Shown piece by piece: positions 1 to 5,197 of a DNA stretch of 6,063 nucleotides; the stretch's first letter is position 1; the number at the start of each line of letters is the position of its first letter. The stretch is taken from assembly GCA_005888865.1 (NCBI GenBank), contig VBCL01000226.1, positions 1 through 6,063 of the forward strand, read 5' to 3'. The translations under genes and the position numbers were made by a program. Source of the stretch: Betaproteobacteria bacterium (GTDB lineage Bacteria > Pseudomonadota > Gammaproteobacteria > Burkholderiales > Casimicrobiaceae). Under the pieces are notes generated by a model. It searched no databases and was not told the DNA's origin. It saw nothing but the letters and a program-made list of their open reading frames with translations.

Positions 1-7
1 ACCACCC

Positions 8-658
8 TCATCGGGCGCTCGGAAGACCGAGCCGCTCGACCAGCACCGCAGCGCGCTCGCCCTTGATGGCCTGCACTGCTCGCTCGGTCTGTCTGGAGGG
101 AACCTCGAGCACGTAGGCATTCGCCTGGGTCGGACCATCCACGATGCGGGCGCCGGCGCCGCGCAGGATGCGCTGTACCTCGCCTTCCGTGGTCGCCGGG
201 TCGAACACGACGACGAGGCTTCCGATGGCTTGCACGGTGTCGTTGCGTGCGCCAAGCGTTCGATAGGGCGCCGGTGCCTCGGGGCCCGCCAGCAGCAGCC
301 CGCCGAGCCCGATGATTACCGCGAACTGCGCTGCGCTCGCCCAAGGCCACCACCGCCGCGCGAGCTCGGACGAACCGCGCGGTGGCCTCGTGGAGGCTCT
401 GCCCTGCCTTGGTGCGTCGAGTTGGCGGCGCAGGTTGCCGAACGCGGCGGAGGCGCCCGGCGTCGCCTCGCCGGCGAGGCATGCGGCGTGCAGGTCACGC
501 AACCATGCGACCTCCTGTTGGCAGCGCGGGCATTCGCCAAGGTGTTGCTGGACCAAGGCGAGCTCATCGCCCTTCAAGGTCCCATTGACGAACCATGGCA
601 GCAGAACGTCTGCCACCTTATGCGCAGCAGCGTCGAATCGAATCACACCACCGGACAT
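8..658 (-). CDS. Zinc-finger membrane anti-sigma factor
   Basis: This 216-residue protein looks like a membrane-anchored anti-sigma factor that would hold an ECF sigma factor inactive at the inner membrane. The N-terminal domain has the zf-HC2/ZAS signature H39-x3-C43-x2-C46, which binds zinc in this family. A linker rich in Arg, Pro and Ser follows (about 80-103). A single hydrophobic segment lies at about 104-125 (from WWPWAS to LLLAG), after the basic ARR. The C-terminal part (about 144-216) would be periplasmic and contains VVVFDPATTEGEVQRILRGA and a later AYVLEVP. This reads like a small alpha/beta domain resembling subtilase prodomains, a resemblance recalled and not tested. The ATG at 658 is supported by AGAGGAG five bases upstream. 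No sigma factor gene lies directly upstream in this window. Its partner may sit beyond base 1, where an S8 peptidase might also be expected. The anti-sigma class is fairly certain; the partner is unknown. Confidence 0.85.
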   Translation of the reverse strand: MSGGVIRFDAAAHKVADVLLPWFVNGTLKGDELALVQQHLGECPRCQQEVAWLRDLHAACLAGEATPGASAAFGNLRRQLDAPRQGRASTRPPRGSSELARRWWPWASAAQFAVIIGLGGLLLAGPEAPAPYRTLGARNDTVQAIGSLVVVFDPATTEGEVQRILRGAGARIVDGPTQANAYVLEVPSRQTERAVQAIKGERAAVLVERLGLPSAR

Positions 659-1030
659 ACTGGCTCCTCTCCGCGGGTCGCCCGCTTTAGACTTGGGTGA
701 GCCGCAACATTCGTGCTCACCGTGTCATGCGACCGGCAAGCCTGGCGTCCGATACCCCCGCTGATAAGCTCGGCATCGCTTTCAGTGTAAACCGGTTCGT
801 GGCGGAGATATTCCATGCCGGGAGGGCAACCCACCCGCGTCCGCGGGAGCGTCGAAGTCGAGGCGCGACGAGAGCCGTCGCCCTTCCAAGGCACTCCAGC
901 GCGAAGGACGACCGCGGGGCGCGCGAGCAGCCACGTCCTGATCAAAATCCGTGCATCCCGATCGGATCAAGCCTCGGCGCGGGTTTACGCGCGATGGGCG
1001 CCGACCTATCCACAATTTCTGTGGATGAAC
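659..1030. other. 372-bp region without a convincing gene
   Basis: Open frames cross this stretch on both strands, but none has a good ribosome binding site or a recognisable domain, and they overlap each other. It holds the Shine-Dalgarno of the anti-sigma gene (664-670) and presumably its promoter. I found no sigma70 -35/-10 pair worth naming. TTTACA on the minus strand at 786-791 has no matching -10. A perfect 7-bp inverted repeat lies near the right end. Two short peptides resemble known protein starts (SDAELIS on minus, YARWAPTYP on plus), but they are too short to call gene remnants. Confidence 0.5.
1008..1026. repeat. Inverted repeat resembling paired DnaA boxes
   Basis: The arms ATCCACA (1008-1014) and TGTGGAT (1020-1026) are perfect complements around the 5-base loop ATTTC. 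The left half reads CTATCCACA and the right half, on the other strand, TCATCCACA. Each is one mismatch from the DnaA box TTATNCACA. The repeat sits 5 bp past the stop codon of the glycosyltransferase pseudogene. Neither side has a T-tract, so it is a poor intrinsic terminator, though it could form a 3'-end hairpin. A DnaA role is only a resemblance. Confidence 0.4.
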
Positions 1031-2273
1031 CTACATCTCGCGCGCGATCTCTCTCGTCACGTCGATGACCATCTCTCGCCAATGCTCGCCTTCGTGCTTA
1101 CGGCGGATGCGCATCGTGGGATACCACGGGCTGTCGGCGCGATGCATCATCCATCGGACCGCCGCGGGTTCATTCAGCAGGAGCCACGTTGGCTTCGCTA
1201 GGGCCCCGGCCAAGTGCGCCACCGCAGTGTCCACGGTGACGACCGCATCGAGCGCGAGGATGGCATCGCGCGTGTCGCCGAAATGCCGAAAGGCGGAGCC
1301 AGCGTTTTCGATACCGTGGTCCGATAGCTGTTGCTCCTCGTCCTGTGCAACCTCCTTCTGCAGCGAAACGAGCTTTGCGTTCAGGTCGAGCAGGGGCAGG
1401 AAATGCGCCAGGTCCGCGTTGCGAGTCCGATCGAACGCACTGCCGGACCAGATAAGGCCGATCTTCAAACCGTTTCCCCATCGGGCCGAAAAACTGCTGT
1501 CGCCGGAAGGGGTGGCGAGAACGTAAGGGCAGGTGGCGGGAAGGTCTGCGGCGCGGAAATCGAGAACATGCGGCAAGCTCAACAGCGGAACGTAGCAATC
1601 GAACGTGTCTTCGGCGACCGGGCGCGACCGGGCTGTAATCGCTTCTACGCCGGACATCGCCGACACCAGAGGCAGCACCGGCGTCGGACACTCAATGCTC
1701 ACCCGACCATCGAAGCGAGCCAGGGTATTGAATGACATCACCGAGTCACTGCTCCCGATGCACGAGGAGGGTCCGGCCCTGCAACGGCTCGCCTTTCCAC
1801 TTCGGCCTGGTGTAGCGATAGGGAGAGAACGTAGTCGCGGTAGGTATAGCGTAGCGCCACTCCGATTCCTTCCACGCCTCCTCGAGCTGACCGAGGGCTT
1901 CCAGGCTCAAGGCACGGTTGGCATGCGCGGTGGCGGACGTCGCATCGAGCAACAAGGCCTGGTCATAGTGCTCGAGCGCTTCGGCGTGTCGCGCGCGCCG
2001 CGCGTACATGGCTCCCAAGCCGGTTCGAGCCGATGCGAGCCTGGGATTCGCTGCGACAGCGTCTTCGAAGCACGCGGTTGCCTTCTCGACTTCGTCGAGG
2101 TACTGCCATGCAAGACCGAGATTGGTGAGCAGCGCCGCCCGCAGGTACGGCCGAATGGACGGGCGCTCGAGCGCCTTCAGATACAGCGCCGCCGCCGCGT
2201 GATAATCGCGTCGGGAAAGTGCATTGTCGGCGTTCGCCGTCAGATGGGACATGTTGGGGTCGTTGCGGTCCAC
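1031..2273 (-). pseudogene. Broken TPR-repeat glycosyltransferase
   Basis: This is a tetratricopeptide-repeat protein fused to a GT9-like (heptosyltransferase-fold) glycosyltransferase domain, now in two frames. The first part (2273 to the TGA at 1746-1748, 175 codons) holds about three and a half TPRs (residues 10-140) and then the family linker KWKGEPLQGRTLLVHREQ. The intact family continues EQGLGD(T/V)IQ(F/Y); here a TGA stands where the glycine codon belongs, and the same frame goes on as LGDVIQY. Homology then jumps to the +1 frame (1741-1031), with GRVSIECPTPVLPLV, KIGLIWSGSAFDRTRN, DTAVAHLAGAL and SPWYPTMR. Roughly 17 bases seem missing at the jump. The GTG start at 2273 has AGGGAAAGGA six bases upstream. 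The second half could reinitiate at GTG 1741 or ATG 1738, but it would lack the glycine-rich loop. Partial function of either half cannot be excluded, and a sequence error cannot be ruled out. Confidence 0.85.
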
Positions 2274-2340
2274 CCAATGTCCTTTCCCTGGGTTCTCCGA
2301 AGTTGTCCGCCGGGCCCCAATGACTCTACAACAATGGATA

Positions 2341-2377
2341 CAAGAACGAAAACGGCCGCAGAGCGCGGCCGCTTTCG
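2341..2377 (-). terminator. Intrinsic terminator after the tRNA
   Basis: Read on the minus strand, CGGCCGC-GCTCT-GCGGCCG forms a perfect 7-bp GC stem with a 5-base loop (2353-2371). CGAAAG and TTTTCG extend it on both sides to about 13 bp with one G-T pair. TTTTCGTTCTT follows. It begins 9 bases past the CCA end of the tRNA, where a tRNA transcript should stop, and it insulates the tRNA from the pseudogene downstream. Confidence 0.85.
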
Positions 2378-2385
2378 ACGCATGG

Positions 2386-2462
2386 TGGTAGCGAGCGAGG
2401 GACTCGAACCCCCGACCAAAGGATTATGATTCCTCTGCTCTAACCAGCTGAGCTAGCTCGCC
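2386..2462 (-). tRNA. tRNA-Met (anticodon CAU)
   Basis: The 77-base gene folds as a complete cloverleaf. The acceptor arms GGCGAGC and GCTCGCT pair, with a G1-U72 wobble. The D stem is GCTC/GAGC, and the anticodon stem is GAGGA/TCCTT around the loop ATCATAA. The variable loop has five bases, and the T stem GGGGG/CCCTC encloses TTCGAGT. The discriminator is A73 and CCA is encoded (2386-2388). The anticodon CAU is at 2426-2428. The paired 5' end (G1-U72) excludes initiator tRNA, which has an unpaired 1-72 position. Elongator Met is most likely. tRNA-Ile2, whose C34 is modified to lysidine, has the same anticodon and cannot be excluded by eye. Confidence 0.95.
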
Positions 2463-2473
2463 AAAGGGGCAGT

Positions 2474-2503
2474 ATTATCGGCGATCGGGCGCGGCAGTGT
2501 CAA
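2474..2503 (-). promoter_or_regulatory. Sigma70 promoter of the tRNA gene
   Basis: On the minus strand a perfect -35 TTGACA (2498-2503) and a -10 GATAAT (2474-2479, five of six consensus bases) are separated by 18 bp. The -10 ends 11 bases before the mature tRNA 5' end, which implies a leader of only a few bases. ACTGCCCC follows the -10, a GC-rich discriminator of the kind linked to stringent control of stable RNA promoters; that control is inferred. Confidence 0.85.
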
Positions 2504-2563
2504 AAGCGTCTCTGTCGCAATTGCCGCGCGGGACGCGCTTCGTGAGTCAGTGCCGAGAGATCT

Positions 2564-2587
2564 GCGATCGGCGACGATGCCGACCGC
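2564..2587 (-). terminator. Hairpin just past folE2, weak terminator candidate
   Basis: On the minus strand GCGGTCGGC (2579-2587) and GCCGATCGC (2564-2572) pair over 9 bp with one G-U, around a 6-base loop. The hairpin starts 12 bases after the folE2 stop codon. No U-tract follows, so it could protect the mRNA 3' end or act with Rho instead of ending transcription alone. Confidence 0.35.
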
Positions 2588-2599
2588 ACGGATGAGCGC

Positions 2600-3412
2600 T
2601 CAGATCCGCGCGGCGCCCGCACCCACGATCTCTGCGTATGCAGAATGGTTGTGGATGGATTCGAAGTTCTCGGAGGCCACCCGGAAAACGCCGATGCGCG
2701 GATCGCGCCTGAGACGCAGTGCGATGTCGCGCACCAGATCTTCGACGAACTTGGGATTGTCGTAGGCGCGTTCGGTGACGAACTTCTCGTCCGACCGTTT
2801 AAGCAATCCATAGAGCTCGGAGGATGCCTCTTCCTCGGCGATGCGGGCGAGCTCCTCGAGCGAGAGCTCGCCGGTGGCGACTTCGACACGCACCGTGATA
2901 TGCGAGCGCTGGTTGTGTGCGCCGTAATCGGCGATCTTCTTCGAGCAGGGACACAGGCTTGTCACCGCGGCGACCAGCTCGATCGCAAGCCGTGTGCGGC
3001 CGTCCGCCGTTGTCTCGATCGTCCACCGGGCGTCGTAGTCGAGCAGGCTCTCGACCGCGGACACGGGTGCCGCTTTGCGAACGAAATAAGGGAAATGCAG
3101 CTCGAGTCGGCCGGTAACGGCGCCGAGCCGGGAGAGCATGCGCTCGTGCATGGCGCGCAACCCGGCGAGATCGAGCGGCTGGCGACGCTCCTCGAGGATC
3201 TCGACGAATCGCGACATGTGCGTGCCCTTGACGTCGTGCGCGAGGCCGACGTACATGCCGAACTCCGCGACCGTATGCTGGACTTCGCCGTCGGCCTGCC
3301 GGATCGCCACGGGATAGCGCAGCCCCTTCACGCCTACGCGCTCGATGGGCAACTCGCGCCCATCGGGCAGCGATTGGGTATCAGGCAGCGGCAAGTACTC
3401 GGGGGCGTTCAC
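2600..3412 (-). CDS. folE2: GTP cyclohydrolase I type IB (FolE2)
   Basis: FolE2 converts GTP to 7,8-dihydroneopterin triphosphate plus formate in the cytosol, the first step to tetrahydrofolate and to queuosine-type deazapurines. Its metal use is more flexible than that of zinc-dependent FolE. The 270-residue protein matches the family along its length: LPDTQ (9-13), RVGVKGLRYP (25-34), KGTHMSRFVE (62-71), SLCPCSKKI (152-160), YGAHNQRSH (163-171) and ENFESIHNHSAYA (248-260). Likely metal ligands and catalytic residues are Cys154, His166, Glu209 and His254, assigned from motif position. I chose GTG 3412 because AGGAG lies five bases upstream and the resulting start VNAPEYLPLPDTQ fits the family; the ATG at 3442 adds ten residues and has no Shine-Dalgarno. 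It lies 82 bp behind the glutathione peroxidase gene on the same strand, so cotranscription is plausible. I saw no clear Zur box, although many folE2 genes have one. Confidence 0.95.
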   Translation of the reverse strand: MNAPEYLPLPDTQSLPDGRELPIERVGVKGLRYPVAIRQADGEVQHTVAEFGMYVGLAHDVKGTHMSRFVEILEERRQPLDLAGLRAMHERMLSRLGAVTGRLELHFPYFVRKAAPVSAVESLLDYDARWTIETTADGRTRLAIELVAAVTSLCPCSKKIADYGAHNQRSHITVRVEVATGELSLEELARIAEEEASSELYGLLKRSDEKFVTERAYDNPKFVEDLVRDIALRLRRDPRIGVFRVASENFESIHNHSAYAEIVGAGAARI

Positions 3413-3417
3413 GAGAG

Positions 3418-3422
3418 CTCCT
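3418..3422 (-). promoter_or_regulatory. folE2: Ribosome binding site that sets the folE2 start
   Basis: AGGAG on the minus strand stands five bases before GTG 3412. A GC-only inverted repeat (GCGCG-TTG-CGCGC, 3428-3440) lies just upstream of it. The in-frame ATG at 3442 has nothing comparable, so the GTG is preferred. Confidence 0.7.
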
Positions 3423-3494
3423 GTTCGGCGCGTTGCGCGCATGGGTCACGGGTGGTCAGTCCACGGAAACCATATGCTGGCTTGCGCCCAGACT

Positions 3495-4115
3495 TCAACC
3501 CTTGGGCGATGCGGGTTTATCCTCGAGCAGCTTTTCCAGAGGTGTGAGCAGCTCACGATCGTTCGGCTCGACGCCGCTGGCGAAGGTCCCGACCGCGTTG
3601 CCGTTGCGGTCGATCAGGTACTTGTGGAAATTCCACTTCGGCGCCTGACCGGTGCGGGCAAGCAGATCGGCGTAGAGCGGATTGGTCCTCAGGCTCGCGA
3701 CGCTCGACTTCTCGAACATCGGGAACTCGACGCCGTAGGTCAGCCGGCAGAATTCGGCGATCTCCTTGTTGCTGCCCGGTTCCTGCGCGCCGAAATCGTT
3801 CGACGGGAAGCCGAGCACAACCAGGCCGCGATCCTTGTATTTCCGATAGAGCGCTTCGAGCCCCTCGTACTGGTGCGTGTACCCGCAATAGCTTGCGGTG
3901 TTCACGATCAGCAGGACTTTGCCGCGATACTGGCACAGCGATTCGGGTTTGCCGGTCTGCAGCCGACTGAACTCGCGGTCGAGAAGCGGCGGACATGTCC
4001 CGGCCGCCGCGAGCGTCGTTTGGGTATGCGGCACTCCGGGGATAAGCACGAGCACTAGAGCCGCGATAGCGGCCACCGCCGCGGCAAGAGAGGAGGCGCT
4101 TCGATGCGTCGCCAT
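3495..4115 (-). CDS. Exported Cys-type glutathione peroxidase
   Basis: The 206-residue protein belongs to the glutathione peroxidase family (BtuE/GPx-like), which reduces hydrogen peroxide and lipid hydroperoxides using thioredoxin or glutathione. The catalytic set is present: Cys77 in NTASYCGYTHQYEG (Cys in place of selenocysteine), Gln111 in FGAQEPG, and Trp161-Asn162 in KWNFHKYL. Cys123 in EFCRLTYGVEFPMF sits where thioredoxin-dependent members keep the resolving cysteine. FPCNQF is replaced by FPSNDF, so the second common cysteine is absent. The N-terminus looks like a Sec signal: Arg5, then a hydrophobic run at about 10-28, with possible cleavage near AAA-G (38/39). It should therefore act in the periplasm or at the membrane. 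ATG 4115 has AGGAG seven bases upstream; a longer frame from 4178 has no such site and would hide the signal peptide. folE2 follows on the same strand, and the B12-type regulator is divergent. Confidence 0.93.
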   Translation of the reverse strand: MATHRSASSLAAAVAAIAALVLVLIPGVPHTQTTLAAAGTCPPLLDREFSRLQTGKPESLCQYRGKVLLIVNTASYCGYTHQYEGLEALYRKYKDRGLVVLGFPSNDFGAQEPGSNKEIAEFCRLTYGVEFPMFEKSSVASLRTNPLYADLLARTGQAPKWNFHKYLIDRNGNAVGTFASGVEPNDRELLTPLEKLLEDKPASPKG

Positions 4116-4140
4116 TGTTGGGCTCCTCGAAAGACCAGAA

Positions 4141-4169
4141 AGTATAGCATTCCTATTTGTCTTGGACAG
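4141..4169 (-). promoter_or_regulatory. Promoter of the peroxidase (and perhaps folE2)
   Basis: On the minus strand TATACT (4141-4146, five of six consensus bases) is preceded by TGC, an extended -10. The -35 is poor: CTGTCC at 4164-4169 with 17-bp spacing. It falls inside the repeated element GTCCAAGACAA, so a protein bound there would compete with RNA polymerase. The start site would be near 4134, giving a leader of about 20 bases that contains the Shine-Dalgarno. Confidence 0.6.
4157..4168. promoter_or_regulatory. Candidate CarH-type operator, copy 1
   Basis: The minus strand reads TGTCCAAGACAA; the core TGTC-n3-GACA is an inverted repeat. Copy 2 at 4220-4231 shares GTCCArGACAA. This copy overlaps the -35 region of the peroxidase promoter, the usual place for repression by CarH/LitR-type regulators. 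That the divergent MerR protein binds here is inferred from position and symmetry. Confidence 0.5.
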
Positions 4170-4219
4170 TTCCCACAAGCCGGCCAGGTGCGAGGCACCG
4201 GCGTGATAACCTTGTCACG

Positions 4220-4231
4220 TTGTCCTGGACG
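4220..4231. promoter_or_regulatory. Candidate CarH-type operator, copy 2
   Basis: The minus strand reads CGTCCAGGACAA, matching copy 1 at 10 of 12 positions. It starts exactly 63 bp from copy 1, close to six helical turns, and ends 12 bases before the regulator's ATG. A further TTGTC lies 8 bp upstream on the plus strand (4212-4216). An autoregulatory site is the likely reading. I did not find a convincing plus-strand promoter for the regulator. Confidence 0.45.
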
Positions 4232-4243
4232 AATCGCCTTGTT

Positions 4244-5167
4244 ATGGAAGGTACGGAGACACGCTTCAACATCAGCGCGGTCGAGCGTGAGACGGGCCTG
4301 TCGAAGGACGTGCTGCGCATCTGGGAGCGCCGCTACGGTTTCCCCCACCCGGGACGCGACGAAAACGCCGAGCGTCAATACAGTGCCGACGAACTCGCCA
4401 AGCTGCGCGCCATCAAGCGGCTGATGGACACCGGGCTGCGGCCGGGCAAGCTTATCCCGCAATCACTCGCGGACCTGAACGCGCTCGCCGAGAAGCGCGT
4501 GCATCCGCGCCGCGACACGCTCGCGCCCGCGATGGAGCGCGATGTCCTTACCCTTCTCAAAGCGCACGACGCGGCCGGACTTCATGCGACGCTGGCGAAT
4601 CTGCTGCTGCGCCAGGGGATCCAGCGCTTCGTTCTCGAGACCGTCGCGCCGCTTAATCGCGCCGTGGGCGAGAGCTGGATGCGCGGCGAGTTGCAGGTAT
4701 TCGAGGAACACCTTTATACCGAACAGTTGCAGCTGACCCTGCGTGGCGCGATCAACGCGTTTCCGCGTCCATCCGGAGCTCCGAGAATCCTGCTCACGAC
4801 GGTGCCAGGCGAGCAGCATGGTATTGGTCTATTGATGGTCGAGGCGCTCCTGTCGCCGGAAGGCGCCTATTGCATTTCGCTTGGAACGCAGACGCCCTTC
4901 GAGGATATCCGGAAGGCGGCGCTCGCGCACAAGGTTCAGGTGGTCGCGCTGTCGTTCTCGATGGCTTTCCCGTTGCGTCAGGTTGGCGACGCGCTCGCCA
5001 CGCTGCGCCGCCAGCTGCCGCCCGCGGTGGCGCTGTGGGCCGGCGGCGAGATGACGCGGCGGCTGCGCAAGCATCTCTCCGGCGTGCAGATCATCCACGA
5101 GATTGGCGAGACTCTCTCCACGCTCAAGAACTGGCGCGCGGACTCCGGACAGGGCGGGGCACGCTAG
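4244..5167 (+). CDS. MerR-family B12-binding regulator, CarH/LitR-like photoreceptor
   Basis: This 307-residue protein joins a MerR winged helix-turn-helix (about 7-77; FNISAVERETGLSKDVLRIW, then RRYGFP) to a helical cap and a cobalamin-binding Rossmann domain. The architecture is that of CarH/LitR, which bind adenosylcobalamin, repress as tetramers in the dark and release DNA on illumination. The diagnostic residues are all here: W145-x9-E155-H156 in the cap, E190-x-H192-x2-G195 supplying the lower axial His, S237/S239 after 41 residues, and G267-G268 after 27 more. ATG 4244 begins right before the domain. An upstream TTG at 4157 would add 29 residues unlike the family. The Shine-Dalgarno is weak. 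The gene is divergent from the peroxidase-folE2 pair and shares with it an intergenic region holding two repeated palindromic elements. A B12-binding but light-independent regulator is the main alternative. Confidence 0.9.
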   Translation: MEGTETRFNISAVERETGLSKDVLRIWERRYGFPHPGRDENAERQYSADELAKLRAIKRLMDTGLRPGKLIPQSLADLNALAEKRVHPRRDTLAPAMERDVLTLLKAHDAAGLHATLANLLLRQGIQRFVLETVAPLNRAVGESWMRGELQVFEEHLYTEQLQLTLRGAINAFPRPSGAPRILLTTVPGEQHGIGLLMVEALLSPEGAYCISLGTQTPFEDIRKAALAHKVQVVALSFSMAFPLRQVGDALATLRRQLPPAVALWAGGEMTRRLRKHLSGVQIIHEIGETLSTLKNWRADSGQGGAR

Positions 5168-5197
5168 CATCGTGCCTTGGTTGCGAGGAAACGGCCG

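Noticed and set aside
643..945. Minus-strand open frame upstream of the anti-sigma gene as a sigma factor or small protein
   Set aside because: It overlaps the anti-sigma start, has no ribosome binding site and no sigma region 2 or 4 motifs. Only a 7-residue resemblance to ECF starts is present.
815..1201. Plus-strand open frame containing YARWAPTYP, reminiscent of methyltransferase N-termini
   Set aside because: The resemblance is about nine residues long, no SAM-binding motif follows, and the frame runs into the glycosyltransferase pseudogene on the opposite strand.
1739..1760. Programmed +1 frameshift at the TGA of the glycosyltransferase (GGGAG shortly before CAG TGA C, reminiscent of the RF2 site)
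   Set aside because: CAG is not a slippery codon, the spacing differs from the RF2 site, and a +1 shift would still leave out the conserved Gly-Leu-Gly-Asp loop. Two lesions, or a deletion, explain it better.
2274..2340. Promoter for the TPR-glycosyltransferase between its start and the tRNA terminator
   Set aside because: The gap is short and must hold the promoter if there is one, but no -35/-10 pair stands out.
3413..3494. Zur box controlling folE2
   Set aside because: No AT-rich palindrome of the Zur type is visible in the gap or near the start. The only symmetry is a short GC hairpin.
2645..3547. 300-residue plus-strand open frame opposite folE2
   Set aside because: folE2 on the minus strand matches its family end to end, so this frame is the complementary shadow.
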